A stretch of DNA of 61,353 bases from Planctomycetota bacterium (lineage in GTDB: Bacteria > Planctomycetota > UBA8108 > JACQVS01): contig JACQVS010000051.1 of the NCBI GenBank assembly GCA_016209605.1, positions 1 to 61,353 on the forward strand, read 5' to 3'. The notes under the pieces were generated by a model. That model saw only the letters and a program-made list of their open reading frames with translations, searched no databases and had not been told where the DNA came from. Below are positions 1-9,204 of this stretch, in pieces. The translations under genes and the position numbers were made by a program. Within the stretch, counting starts at the first letter, position 1. Each line of letters opens with the position of its first letter.

Positions 1-30
1 CGGTTGCTTCGACCAGCTCGGCATGGCGAC

Positions 31-115
31 CGGACAAATGTCCGTCGAGCCCTAGAAGTTTTCTAGAACTTCGGTGCATGTTTATGGGCTAAAAATCGGA
101 CATATGTCTGTCGAG
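31..115. repeat. Paired CGGACA-N2-TGTCYG palindromes
   Basis: Two copies of a palindromic motif, CGGACAAATGTCCGTCGAG at 31-49 and CGGACATATGTCTGTCGAG at 97-115, lie 66 bp apart in direct orientation. Each contains the dyad CGGACA/TGTCYG and the same GTCGAG tail. Paired, conserved dyads of this size suggest binding sites for a dimeric regulator. No gene can be assigned to them because the window begins here. Confidence 0.55.
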
Positions 116-325
116 AAAACAGTTAGTGAAGGGACGTCGTACCAAAGAGTCGAGAAAACATCGCATTGTTGCCGTGGCGTAAGTGAGTCCCACCAAGTCT
201 TCGTAGCTTCAATTCGATCTTTAAGTTCTCCCATAACTACTCCATAGAAATTAGTCGTTATAGTTGTAGAAATATAGATTTATATGCGTTTGTCACCCGG
301 TTTTTAATGGAAATGAGACAGCGGA

Positions 326-352
326 TCGTATCACGCTAAATAAGTGATACGA
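326..352. repeat. 9-bp inverted repeat (hairpin)
   Basis: TCGTATCAC at 326-334 and GTGATACGA at 344-352 form a perfect 9-bp inverted repeat around a 9-nt AT-rich centre. The CGTATCA half-site recurs at about 567 and 590. This could be an operator or a hairpin; no T-run follows, so it is not a canonical terminator. Confidence 0.5.
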
Positions 353-690
353 AAACAGCCGGGATTCTGTGGTTGCAAGAGCCGAGGTAACCGTGCAAGT
401 CTTCTGGAGGTAAGCGGCGGCAGTGGGTACCAGGCTGAAAACCACACATAGACGGAAGTTTTGATCAAACCCATCTCCTGAGCACTTCTTTCCATGTAAC
501 CCCTGAGAATTGCAGCACCTTAAGAAGGATGCCATAGCCAGAATCGTCATCTCAGGCCGGGTAGCGGTCGTATCAGGATGGCACGTCCTCGTATCAGACT
601 TCGTGAAGATGGATACGCAAGGTTATATGGCCTCAAGTCCAGTTGCTTCGTTGAGTCCGGTTGTACCGGCCTTAACCTGGTGAACCGTGG

Positions 691-873
691 CTATGCCTCG
701 GTAGAGGACTCGGGGCTGGTCGTTCCTGTAGAGGTGGTCAGCGGTTCCTGCGCCAGGAACTTCTCGATCAAGTCCCTGAGAAGTGCGGAACGGTTCTTGG
801 CCTCCTGATTTGCTACCTCGTCCAGTGTGGTCAACATCTCTGCGTCCATCTGAAAGCTGGCGGTTTTCTTCAT
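691..873 (-). CDS. Ribbon-helix-helix (CopG-like) small protein
   Basis: This 60-residue protein begins MKKTASFQMDAEMLTTLDEV and continues with a helix, a turn and a second helix (residues about 22-45, NRSALLRDLIEKFLAQ). That is the usual layout of a ribbon-helix-helix DNA-binding protein: an N-terminal beta strand, then two helices. The start is supported by a strong Shine-Dalgarno (GGGAGGTG, 5 nt upstream), which sits inside the end of the upstream gene. The two genes overlap by 4 bp (ATGA) and are translationally coupled. Proteins of this type act as antitoxins, plasmid copy regulators or autorepressors. The partner is unrecognised, so a toxin-antitoxin role is only a possibility. The tail after residue 48 is Thr/Ser-rich and probably disordered. 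Confidence 0.7.
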   Translation of the reverse strand: MKKTASFQMDAEMLTTLDEVANQEAKNRSALLRDLIEKFLAQEPLTTSTGTTSPESSTEA

Positions 874-1280
874 ACTACACCTCCCTTTTCCTTCAACTGT
901 CGCTTTTTCTCCTGCGCGACTATCCAGTCTACCTTTTTGTAGATCTCATTTAAGTTCCAGACGAGCATATCTGCGGAGTCTGGAGCAGGCTTTAACTTGT
1001 CTAATAAGCGAAGGGCTAGTCCGAGGCGGGTCTCAAAGTCCTCCTTGCCGTTTGCGGTACCTTTTCCGACCTTCTTTAGGAGCCTCATCAGGTCTTCCAT
1101 TACGTCAACGTCCACTTCGGTCAGCGTTGCCGCCTGTTTACGGAGGCCTCGCCTCGCTGAGAGGTGGAGTTGGTCTTGCAGTGGCTGGAAAGCTGCGGTC
1201 CGAATGATTCCTTTCCTCTCTCGTTCAAGAATAGAGAGGCCATTCGCGATGGCGTGCTTGAATTCTTCTGTTGGTGTCAT
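870..1280 (-). CDS. Hypothetical helical protein coupled to the RHH gene
   Basis: I do not recognise this protein of about 136 residues. It is predicted mostly alpha-helical and charged, with no signal peptide or membrane segment. The start at 1280 (MTPTEEFKHAIANG) is preferred over an ATG 15 nt upstream because GGAG lies 9 nt before it, while the upstream ATG has no ribosome-binding site. It is the first gene of a two-gene minus-strand operon and shares an ATGA overlap with the ribbon-helix-helix gene. That coupling suggests the two products work together, for example as effector and DNA-binding partner. Confidence 0.6.
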   Translation of the reverse strand: MTPTEEFKHAIANGLSILERERKGIIRTAAFQPLQDQLHLSARRGLRKQAATLTEVDVDVMEDLMRLLKKVGKGTANGKEDFETRLGLALRLLDKLKPAPDSADMLVWNLNEIYKKVDWIVAQEKKRQLKEKGGVV

Positions 1281-1732
1281 TGTGAATTTCTCCATTTGAT
1301 CGTTGTAAAACGCTTGACGCGCTGGAAACAGCGCGTTGCTACTTGAGGTAGCAACAATCGATAGATTTGAAGGAGGGCGCCGAGGTCGGGGTAGTAGCGG
1401 GCGGCCCTGTCGGGATCAACGACGCCACGGCGGATCCGTGGCGGTGTTCGGGAGAGAGGCTTGTCCTGATCGAGACCGTCCGTGATAGGTGAGTCCGTCA
1501 AGATCATCTCCTGGACCAGCACTTTCAACCGGTGGGGCGCCTGGCTGCCCTGGAGGGCCGAGGAGCCGGTGGAGGTCATGGTAGAGGTAGGCCGCCAGGG
1601 GGAGGGGTACCGGGAGGGCCGGGTGCCGGTGATTGGCCGGGTCGCTCGAAGGGCTGTATGGGCTTGCATTTATCGGTACCTATCGGACATAATGCCGGGG
1701 TGCCAAATGGAGGTGGATCAGCAGGGCCGGCC
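1281..1732. other. Divergent intergenic region, no confident gene
   Basis: This 450-bp gap separates the minus-strand pair from the plus-strand restriction operon, so it should hold both promoters. Open frames crossing it on either strand lack ribosome-binding sites and read as non-protein-like sequence. A half-copy of the left-edge motif, ATCGGACATAATG, occurs near 1682. Confidence 0.4.
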
Positions 1733-1942
1733 ATGGACAAGACGCTGAACGATCGGTGGCTCTCCGTTGAGGAGATCGCCGCCTACCTCGGGATCAAGCG
1801 GGATACCGTCTACAAGTGGCTGGTCCGGAAGAGCCTTCCAGCCCACAAGGTCGGGCGGCTCTGGAAGTTCAGAGCGTCGGAGGTCGACCAGTGGGTGCTT
1901 TCGGGAGCTGGAGCGAAGAAGCGAGCCAGGAAGCGGAAGTGA
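1733..1942 (+). CDS. Excisionase-type HTH DNA-binding protein (HTH_17)
   Basis: This 69-residue protein is a single winged-helix/helix-turn-helix domain of the excisionase (MerR-like, HTH_17) type. Residues about 8-30 (WLSVEEIAAYLGIKRDTVYKW) form the helix-turn-helix and residues 37-55 (AHKVGRLWKFRASEVDQW) the wing. The C-terminus is very basic (KKRARKRK). The start at ATG 1733 gives the normal length for the family; longer in-frame extensions read as Gly/Arg noise. It ends 35 bp before hsdM. Such small HTH genes commonly head type I restriction operons and probably regulate them. It is not a phage excisionase by context. Confidence 0.8.
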   Translation: MDKTLNDRWLSVEEIAAYLGIKRDTVYKWLVRKSLPAHKVGRLWKFRASEVDQWVLSGAGAKKRARKRK

Positions 1943-1977
1943 AGTCCGTTAGGAGTCTCGAAAACGCAAAAAGTCCA

Positions 1978-4044
1978 ATGGAGCAGACCCAAACCCAACT
2001 CAACTGGATCGCCAATTTCATCTGGGGAATCGCTGACGACGTGCTGCGCGATGTCTATGTCCGCGGCAAGTACCGGGACGTCATCCTTCCCATGACGGTC
2101 ATCCGACGGCTTGATGCCTTGCTGGAGGCGACGAAGCAAGCCGTTCTCAAGATGAATGACCAGCTCGACCAGGCCGGCATCGCCAACAAGCACGCTGCGC
2201 TCTGTCAGGTTTCGGGTCAAGCCTTCTACAACGTCTCGCCATTCACCCTTCGTGACCTCAAGGCCCGTGGAAAGCAGCAGCAGCTCAAGGCGGATTTCGA
2301 GGCATATCTCGACGGGTTCTCGCCGAACGTTCAGGAGATTCTTGACAAGTTCAAGTTCCGAAACCAGATTCCCACGCTGGTCGAGGCGGACATCCTCGGC
2401 AGCCTCATTGAGAAGTACCTGGATCCGTCGATCAACCTAAGCCCGAACCGCGTGCTCGACCAGGACGGCCAGGTCCGGCTGCCCGGCCTCGACAACCACG
2501 GCATGGGTACCATCTTTGAGGAGCTTATCCGACGATTCAACGAGGAGAACAACGAAGAAGCCGGCGAGCACTTCACACCGCGCGACGTGGTGAAGCTCAT
2601 GGCCAAGCTGATCTTCCTACCTGTGGCGGAGCAGATCGAGTCGGGCACGTACCTCGTCTACGACGGAGCGTGCGGGACCGGCGGCATGCTGACCGTCGCC
2701 GAGGAGACCCTTGCTCGTCTTGCCGTCGATCATGGCAAGGAAGTCTCGATCCATCTCTTCGGTCAGGAGATCAACCCGGAAACGTACGCTATCACCAAAG
2801 CCGACCTGCTCCTCAAGGGTGAGGGCGAGGAAGCAGAGAACATGAAGTACGGCTCCACGCTCTCGGCGGACGCCTTTCCGGCTCGTGAATTCGACTTCAT
2901 GCTCTCCAACCCACCATACGGCAAGAGCTGGAAGACCGACCTCGAACGCATGGGCGGGAAGGACAGTCTGGCAGACCCGCGGTTCACCGTGACCCACAAG
3001 GGCCAGGAACTCTCCCTCGTCACGCGATCGAGTGACGGACAGCTCCTGTTCCTGGTCAACAAGCTATCGAAGATGAAGCACAAGACGCCCTTGGGCAGCC
3101 GCATTGCCGAGGTACACAACGGATCGTCGCTCTTCACAGGCGAAGCCGGTCAGGGCGAGTCCAACATCCGTCGGTGGATCATCGAGAACGACTGGCTCGA
3201 AGCCGTCATCGCGCTGCCGCTGAACATGTTCTACAACACCAGCATCGCGACCTACATCTGGGTGCTCACTAACCGCAAGCCCGCGCACCGCAAAGGCAAG
3301 ATTCAGCTCATAGACGCCACCGGCATCTTCCAGCCGCTCCGCAAGAACCTCGGCAAGAAGAACTGCGAGTTCTCGAAGCAGCAAATCCAGCAGATCGTCG
3401 AGTTGTTTCTTACCTTCGAACAGACCGAGCGGTCGAAGGTCTTTCCGAACGAGACCTTCGGCTACTGTAAGATCACCGTCGAACGGCCACTCCGACTCGT
3501 CACCCACGTCACGCCGGAGAAGCTTGCGGCTTTCAAGAAGACCGCTGACAAGAAGCTGCACGGGCCTGCGGAGCTGCTTATGGCCATTGCAGGGGGTCCA
3601 ACGCCACACATGGACTTCAACGAAGTCCAGCAGAGATTCACTTCGGCACTCAGCGAGAATGGCGTGAAGCTCCAGACTCCTGACCTCAAGGCTATTTACG
3701 CCGCATTCACCGCCAAGGACGAGGCTGCCCAGCCGGTCATCAAGAAGAGGACAAAGCACGGGATAGAGTACGAGCCGGATCCTGACCTCCGCGACACTGA
3801 GCAGGTGCCGCTACTAGAGGAAGGCGGCATCAAAACGTTCTTCGAGCGCGAGGTCCTTCCCCACGTACCTGATGCCTGGGTAGACCACTCGAAGATCCAG
3901 ATGGGCTACGAGATCTCGTTCACCCGGCATTTCTACAAGACGAAGCCGCTCCGCTCGCTGGTTGAGATCCGGGCCGACCTTGAAGCCCTCCAGGCGGAGG
4001 CTGAGGGGCTGCTCGATCAAATTGTGGGGACGATCGCGACATGA
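1978..4044 (+). CDS. hsdM: Type I restriction-modification methyltransferase subunit M
   Basis: This N6-adenine DNA methyltransferase subunit modifies the host copy of the type I target and forms the M2S core of the complex. The 688-residue protein has the N-terminal HsdM helical domain (NWIANFIWGIADDVLRDVY), AdoMet-binding motif I DGACGTGGM at about residues 229-237, and catalytic motif IV NPPYGKSW at about 311-318. The start MEQTQTQLNWI is chosen because upstream in-frame codons overlap the HTH gene and read as junk. The length is at the long end for HsdM; the C-terminal 150 residues probably hold the region contacting HsdS. The stop overlaps the next gene by 4 bp (ATGA), so the helicase is translated as part of the same operon. 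Confidence 0.93.
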   Translation: MEQTQTQLNWIANFIWGIADDVLRDVYVRGKYRDVILPMTVIRRLDALLEATKQAVLKMNDQLDQAGIANKHAALCQVSGQAFYNVSPFTLRDLKARGKQQQLKADFEAYLDGFSPNVQEILDKFKFRNQIPTLVEADILGSLIEKYLDPSINLSPNRVLDQDGQVRLPGLDNHGMGTIFEELIRRFNEENNEEAGEHFTPRDVVKLMAKLIFLPVAEQIESGTYLVYDGACGTGGMLTVAEETLARLAVDHGKEVSIHLFGQEINPETYAITKADLLLKGEGEEAENMKYGSTLSADAFPAREFDFMLSNPPYGKSWKTDLERMGGKDSLADPRFTVTHKGQELSLVTRSSDGQLLFLVNKLSKMKHKTPLGSRIAEVHNGSSLFTGEAGQGESNIRRWIIENDWLEAVIALPLNMFYNTSIATYIWVLTNRKPAHRKGKIQLIDATGIFQPLRKNLGKKNCEFSKQQIQQIVELFLTFEQTERSKVFPNETFGYCKITVERPLRLVTHVTPEKLAAFKKTADKKLHGPAELLMAIAGGPTPHMDFNEVQQRFTSALSENGVKLQTPDLKAIYAAFTAKDEAAQPVIKKRTKHGIEYEPDPDLRDTEQVPLLEEGGIKTFFEREVLPHVPDAWVDHSKIQMGYEISFTRHFYKTKPLRSLVEIRADLEALQAEAEGLLDQIVGTIAT

Positions 4045-7000
4045 ACTATCCGTTGCGACACCTGTCGATTCGTGTTCCCTGGCACGACACGGGGTGGGAC
4101 GGCCGGGTCTGCGCGAATCCGGGTTTGAATGGCGCCTGTTTGAAGCTGAAGCGCATCGGGCAGAATCGTGACGACGCTGCCGAAGAAGCGGTTGCCGGTC
4201 GGTCCCTTGAAGAGCTACCGCGAGAGAGGTGGCCGTGCTGCGTGGTTGAACGGGTCGGGTTCATGGCTCCGTTCGAGTACACACGGATTGCGAACCACCC
4301 TTACAACCGCGGGCCGGACTGCGCCCACGGACACTTCGCCCCAACCCCGCTACGGCACCCGCCGTATTCGGCAGCGGCTGTCCCGTTCGCTTGGATGTTG
4401 GTCGAGGAGATGGCGAGGCTGGGTGAGCAGCATGCAGTCGACGTGCAGGCCGATCGCGAACCCGACCTGGGCTTCGAGAACGACTGGATTCAGGATCATC
4501 AGAACCAGCGAGCGCTGCTCGACTGCTTCGCGGGCCACCTTCGTCCCGAGCAGTCGTTGTGCTTCTTCTACGCGAAGAAGGTGCCGTTCGTCGAGGACTA
4601 CGGAGCGAGCCGCATACTGATCGGTGCCGGTCGCGTTCAGCACGTTGCGCCCTGCATCGAGTACAACTACATCACCAAGGACCTGAAGGGTAAGTTGCGC
4701 TCCGTGTTGTGGGAGCGCATGGTGCAGCACTCGATCCGCCCCGATTTCAAGGACGGATTCATCTTTCCTTATCACGATGCCTTGAAGAAGGCGGCCGAGG
4801 ACCCCGAATACGACCCGGCTGAAATCGCGGCGTTCGCGCCGGACGACCGTCTTTTGGAGTTCTCGCACGTTTCACAGCTCGTCACGCATGACGGAGCCAT
4901 TGCCTGTCTCTTGGCCTGCGCCGGGTCGCTGCGAAAGGCCAAGAAGGTTCTTCCAGGACCGTGGGACAGGTGTCTCGAATGGCTCGACCATCGCCTCGGC
5001 GAACTCTGGAAAGTACGTGGCCCATGCCCGGGACTTGGCGCAGCGCTCTCCGCCTTCGGCCTTGAGCTGGGAACCTTCGTCGCCTGCGTCATCGCCGAGA
5101 AGGTGGGAGACAACGGCGACCCCTGGCCATTGCTCGATCAGGTCTTCGCGGACCCCAAGAAGTACCTGCCGGCTCATCTGGCCGAGGGGGTCGGTAGGAC
5201 ACTCTGCGCCAAATGGAGCCGCCTACCCGACGAGCGCCGCAGTCTTCTCAAACTGATCAGCCGATTCGAGGTCAGCCGGGAGCAGGCAACCTGCCTGTAT
5301 GTCCAGGAGGAGCGTGCCAAGGCGGGGATCGACGCCAGCGACGGAGGTATTCTCACCAACCCCTACCTGCTCTACGAAGTTACGCGGCTGCGGGTCGATC
5401 CCGTCAGCGTCTGGACCGTTGACCGCGGCGTGTTCCCGGACGAGGTCATCCTTAAGAAGCATCCACTGCCGGAACCTACAGCACTGGACGCCGGAACGGA
5501 CGCACGACGCGTTCGCGCGCTGTCTGTCAAAGTGCTGGAGGACGCCGCGGCGAACGGTAGCACGCTGCTCCCGCAGGACCAAGTGGTGCTCGGCATTCGC
5601 GGCCTCGCCCTCCAGCCGTCGTGCGAGGTGGACGCGGATCTGATGGACGTGGCCAAGGACGACTTCGAGGGTGTGGTTGTAGAAGTTCCGCTGGCCAACG
5701 GGGCCCCGGGGCTTCAACTTGGGCGCCTTGCAGAAATGGGCGAGACGATCCGCACGGCGATCACCAAGCGGGTTCAGGGCTCGCGGCATATCCTCGAGAC
5801 CGACTGGCGGAAGCTCCTTGATGATCATCTCGCAGCAGCGGAGTCCCGCGGCGGGGGTGAACTAGAGGAGAAGGCCAGGGAAGAAAAGACGGCCGCGCTC
5901 AAGGAGCTTGCCGAGTCCCGCCTTTCGGTCCTCATCGGCCCAGCGGGAACTGGGAAGACGACGCTGCTTTCCGTGCTCTGTTCCCATCCGAAGATCTCCA
6001 AGGACGACGTCCTGTTGCTCGCGCCCACCGGCAAGGCCCGCGTGCGTATGGAGCAATCGACCAGCCACCTCAGCCTTAAGGGCTACACGATCGCCCAGTT
6101 CCTCAGTCCCCATCGCTACGACAGATCGACAGGGCGGTATCAGCTTTCCGACAAGGCGGTGGAGGTCGGAGCCCGAACGGTCATAATCGACGAAGCATCG
6201 ATGCTCACCGAGGAGATGCTGGCGGCGCTTATCCAGGCGCTCAAGGGGGTGCATCGCCTCATTCTGATCGGTGACCCGCGCCAGTTGCCGCCAATCGGGC
6301 CGGGAAGGCCTTTCGTGGACATCGTGAAGCGCCTGGCCCCCGACGGCATCACCGAACGCTTCCCTCGCGTCGGCCCAGGATACGCGGAGCTGACTATCCG
6401 TATGAGGCAGTTGGGCGAGGACCGCGAAGACCTTCAGCTCGCCGAGTGGTTCAGCGGTGCGCCCATCGCCCCCGGCGAGGATGACGTGCTCGACAAGGTC
6501 GTCCGCACCGGCAAGAGCAATCACGTCCGGTTCGTTCAGTGGGATTCCGCTGATGAACTCCGGTCCCGGCTCATCGACGTGCTCGTGGAAGAGCTGAAGC
6601 TCAGCGGCCCGGACGACATTCCCGGCTTCGATGCAACGCTAGGCGGCACCGACTGGAACGGGATGCGGTTCTTCAACTTCGGGGCCGCGGAAAGGGCCGA
6701 AGGCTGGCAGATCCTCTCCCCGGTGCGGGCCGGTCCTCATGGCGTACCCGACCTGAATCGCCTCATCCACAAACGGTTCCGGCAGCAGATGATCGACTCC
6801 TCACGGAAGGAGCGGAACCGGAAATACTCCAAGCCGATGGGGCCGGAAGAAATCGTCTACGGCGACAAGGTCATTAACCTAGACAACACCGACCCGAACC
6901 TTCCGTGGTATCGCCATCGGAAGGTGTATCCCGCCAAGGACAACCCGTACATCGCCAACGGCGAGATCGGCATTGCGATCGGTTTCTTCTGGAAGAAGGG

Positions 7001-7760
7001 CCTGCCTGACCTCCGCTGGAAGCTCGAGGTGGAATTCTCCTCGCAGCCGCGCTTCAAGTATGACTTCACCGGGCGCGACTTCGCCGAGGAGGGCAGCCCG
7101 GCCTTGGAGCTCGCGTATGCGCTGACGGTGCACAAGTCACAGGGCAGCGAGTTCGGCACCGTCTTCCTGGTCCTGCCCAGTCCGTGCCGGCTACTCTCGC
7201 GCGAGCTCGTCTACACGGCGCTGACCCGGCAGCAGAATCGAGTCGTGATCCTGCATCAAGGGTCGCGCGGCGAGCTGCGCAAGTTTTCCACGGACGATCG
7301 GTCGGAGACCGCCCGGCGTTTGACCAATCTCTTCGTGCCGCCGTCCCCCATCAGTGTCGACGGCCGCATCTTCGAGGAGAACCTGATCCATCGAACGAAC
7401 CGCGAGGAAATGGTGCGGTCGAAGTCGGAGGTGATCATCGCCAACGAGCTGGCCCGCAAAGTCGAGTACAGCTACGAGCAGCCTCTGACCATCGACGGGG
7501 TGACCAAGTATCCCGACTTCACGATCGAAGACGCGGAGTCGGGGCGGAACTTCTACTGGGAGCACTGCGGTATGCTGCACGTGCCCACCTACCGCCGTCA
7601 TTGGGGAGATAAACTGGCCTGGTACAGGTCGAAAGGCATTTTGCCCCACGAGGAGGGTGGGGGACCCAGGGGCACACTGATCGTCACCCGCGACGAGGCC
7701 AACGGGAGCATCGACTCCTCGAGGATCAAGCAGCTCATTGAGAAGGTGCTCAATGGCTGA
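4041..7760 (+). CDS. RecD-like SF1 helicase with C-terminal nuclease-like domain
   Basis: This 1,239-residue protein sits between hsdM and hsdS. Residues 1-600 form a large domain opening LRHLSIRVPWHDTGWDGRVC, which I cannot name. The helicase core is clear: Walker A GPAGTGKTTLL near residue 633, Walker B VIIDEASML near 715, and the UvrD_C_2-like block ALTVHKSQGSEF plus VYTALTRQQNRVV near 1030-1075. This is the RecD/AAA_30 arrangement. The last 130 residues (RSKSEVIIANEL, YPDFTI, FYWEHCGM) resemble a PD-(D/E)XK-like fold, though a canonical ExK is not obvious. It overlaps both neighbours (ATGA with hsdM; 8 bp with hsdS), so expression is tied to the restriction system. It is an accessory subunit or a second defence activity embedded in the operon, not a standard type I component. 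Confidence 0.85.
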   Translation: MNYPLRHLSIRVPWHDTGWDGRVCANPGLNGACLKLKRIGQNRDDAAEEAVAGRSLEELPRERWPCCVVERVGFMAPFEYTRIANHPYNRGPDCAHGHFAPTPLRHPPYSAAAVPFAWMLVEEMARLGEQHAVDVQADREPDLGFENDWIQDHQNQRALLDCFAGHLRPEQSLCFFYAKKVPFVEDYGASRILIGAGRVQHVAPCIEYNYITKDLKGKLRSVLWERMVQHSIRPDFKDGFIFPYHDALKKAAEDPEYDPAEIAAFAPDDRLLEFSHVSQLVTHDGAIACLLACAGSLRKAKKVLPGPWDRCLEWLDHRLGELWKVRGPCPGLGAALSAFGLELGTFVACVIAEKVGDNGDPWPLLDQVFADPKKYLPAHLAEGVGRTLCAKWSRLPDERRSLLKLISRFEVSREQATCLYVQEERAKAGIDASDGGILTNPYLLYEVTRLRVDPVSVWTVDRGVFPDEVILKKHPLPEPTALDAGTDARRVRALSVKVLEDAAANGSTLLPQDQVVLGIRGLALQPSCEVDADLMDVAKDDFEGVVVEVPLANGAPGLQLGRLAEMGETIRTAITKRVQGSRHILETDWRKLLDDHLAAAESRGGGELEEKAREEKTAALKELAESRLSVLIGPAGTGKTTLLSVLCSHPKISKDDVLLLAPTGKARVRMEQSTSHLSLKGYTIAQFLSPHRYDRSTGRYQLSDKAVEVGARTVIIDEASMLTEEMLAALIQALKGVHRLILIGDPRQLPPIGPGRPFVDIVKRLAPDGITERFPRVGPGYAELTIRMRQLGEDREDLQLAEWFSGAPIAPGEDDVLDKVVRTGKSNHVRFVQWDSADELRSRLIDVLVEELKLSGPDDIPGFDATLGGTDWNGMRFFNFGAAERAEGWQILSPVRAGPHGVPDLNRLIHKRFRQQMIDSSRKERNRKYSKPMGPEEIVYGDKVINLDNTDPNLPWYRHRKVYPAKDNPYIANGEIGIAIGFFWKKGLPDLRWKLEVEFSSQPRFKYDFTGRDFAEEGSPALELAYALTVHKSQGSEFGTVFLVLPSPCRLLSRELVYTALTRQQNRVVILHQGSRGELRKFSTDDRSETARRLTNLFVPPSPISVDGRIFEENLIHRTNREEMVRSKSEVIIANELARKVEYSYEQPLTIDGVTKYPDFTIEDAESGRNFYWEHCGMLHVPTYRRHWGDKLAWYRSKGILPHEEGGGPRGTLIVTRDEANGSIDSSRIKQLIEKVLNG

Positions 7761-9204
7761 GAGTGGCGATCACGACTTTCGTCCCTATCCTGAGTACCGG
7801 GACTCCGGTTTGCCCTGGCTCGGCGCGATCCCAGCGCACTGGGACGTGCGGCGCGTGCGGCACTGCGGGCGCATCATTGGCGGTGGAACCCCGAGCATGA
7901 AGCGCCTCGATTTCTGGGGAGGGCAAATCCCGTGGGTCAGCCCCAAGGACATGAAATCCTCAGATATCGAAAATTCGCGCGACCACCTTACAGAGGCAGC
8001 CCTGCACGAGTCGAACATTGCTTTGTTGCAGTCAGGCGCCGTTCTACTGGTCGTTCGTGGAATGATTCTCGCGCGGCGAATCCCGATCGCGGTAACGCGC
8101 GTACCGGTCACTATCAATCAGGACATGAAGGCCTTACTGCCTCACGAAGATGTGCATCCTCGTTACCTCATGTATGCGCTGGAAGCCTCAAAGGATGCCC
8201 TCTCCGAGATGATCGATGAGGCGGGGCACGGCACGAAGCGCCTTCCGACATCGCGGTGGCGGCAGCTTGAGGTGTGGATGCCGCCGGTGGAAGAGCAGAA
8301 GGCCATCGGCGACTTTCTCGACGTCAACGGGGCGATGGTCAGGCGCCTCATCCGCAACCGGCGCCGCCTGGTCGAGGTGTTGAACGAGCAGAAGCAGGCC
8401 ATCATCAACCGGGCCATAACCCGTGGCCTCGACTCCAGCGTCCGGCTCGAGCCCTCGGGCATCGACTGGCTCGGCGACGTGCCTGCGCATTGGAAACAGC
8501 GACGGCTCAAGTTCCTCGTCAGGAATGTGAACGAGCAAACGGGCTCCAGCCTGCCGGATGAGATCTACGTTGCCCTCGAGCATGTCGAAAGCTGGACGGG
8601 CCGAATCACGCTCCCGAAAGGGGAAGTTGCCTTCGAAAGTCAGGTGAAGCGGTTTCGGCCCAACGACGTCTTGTTCGGAAAGCTCCGGCCTTACCTCGCC
8701 AAGGTGGCGAGACCGCAGGTGCCCGGAGTTTGCGTTGGCGAGTTTCTGGTTCTCAGGGTGATCGAATCGGGCGTTCTCCCTGAGTTCCTGGAACAGAAAC
8801 TACGGTCGAAGCAGCTCATCGACTTGATTAACAGCTCGACCTTTGGCGCGAAGATGCCACGCGCGGATTGGACCTTCATCGGCAACATAGCCGTTGTGTA
8901 TCCCCGGACACACGATGAGCAGAGGACACTCCTCGACCGAATCGGCGAACAAACGGCGACTCTGCAGTCGGCCATCGACAAAGCGAAACGGGAGATCGAA
9001 CTGATCCACGAGTACCGCACGCGATTGATTGCCGACGTGGTGACGGGCAAGGTGGACGTGCGGCACCTGGCGTCGACCATCGAGGGCGTGGAGACCGAGC
9101 CCGAGGATCGCGAGTCCATCGAGGCGGACGAAGGCATCGACGACGAGACGCTCGGAGACGAGGAGGCAGCACTCGTCGAGGAGACAGCCGATGCCGACGA
9201 CTGA
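7753..9204 (+). CDS. hsdS: Type I restriction-modification specificity subunit S
   Basis: HsdS recognises the bipartite DNA target and guides both methylation and restriction. The 483-residue protein has two target-recognition domains, each introduced by the typical motif: SGLPWLGAIPAHW at about residues 17-29 and SGIDWLGDVPAHW at about 235-247. Each is followed by a conserved helical spacer (EEQKAIGDFLD and the DEQRTLLDRI equivalent). The start MAESGDHD at 7753 overlaps the helicase stop by 8 bp. The C-terminal tail (from about residue 440) is very acidic (EPEDRESIEADEGIDDE), which is unusual for HsdS and may be a disordered extension. It overlaps hsdR by 14 bp. Confidence 0.92.
   Translation: MAESGDHDFRPYPEYRDSGLPWLGAIPAHWDVRRVRHCGRIIGGGTPSMKRLDFWGGQIPWVSPKDMKSSDIENSRDHLTEAALHESNIALLQSGAVLLVVRGMILARRIPIAVTRVPVTINQDMKALLPHEDVHPRYLMYALEASKDALSEMIDEAGHGTKRLPTSRWRQLEVWMPPVEEQKAIGDFLDVNGAMVRRLIRNRRRLVEVLNEQKQAIINRAITRGLDSSVRLEPSGIDWLGDVPAHWKQRRLKFLVRNVNEQTGSSLPDEIYVALEHVESWTGRITLPKGEVAFESQVKRFRPNDVLFGKLRPYLAKVARPQVPGVCVGEFLVLRVIESGVLPEFLEQKLRSKQLIDLINSSTFGAKMPRADWTFIGNIAVVYPRTHDEQRTLLDRIGEQTATLQSAIDKAKREIELIHEYRTRLIADVVTGKVDVRHLASTIEGVETEPEDRESIEADEGIDDETLGDEEAALVEETADADD

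Larger units (their letters stand above)
1..690. other. No confident gene; repeat-bearing left edge
   Basis: I see no convincing coding region in this stretch. Short open frames exist on both strands but have no ribosome-binding site or recognisable protein pattern. What it does hold is structure: two near-identical palindromic motifs at 31-49 and 97-115, an 11-bp GTCGAGAAAAC direct repeat (110-120 and again near 150), and a long hairpin at 326-352. It is probably the downstream or control region of the minus-strand genes that follow. Confidence 0.5.

Noticed and set aside
578..808. 76-codon plus-strand frame near the left edge
   Set aside because: It overlaps most of the well-supported ribbon-helix-helix gene on the other strand and lacks a ribosome-binding site.
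2617..3759. Minus-strand frames opposite hsdM
   Set aside because: They are antisense to conserved methyltransferase motifs, have no ribosome-binding sites and no family signature.
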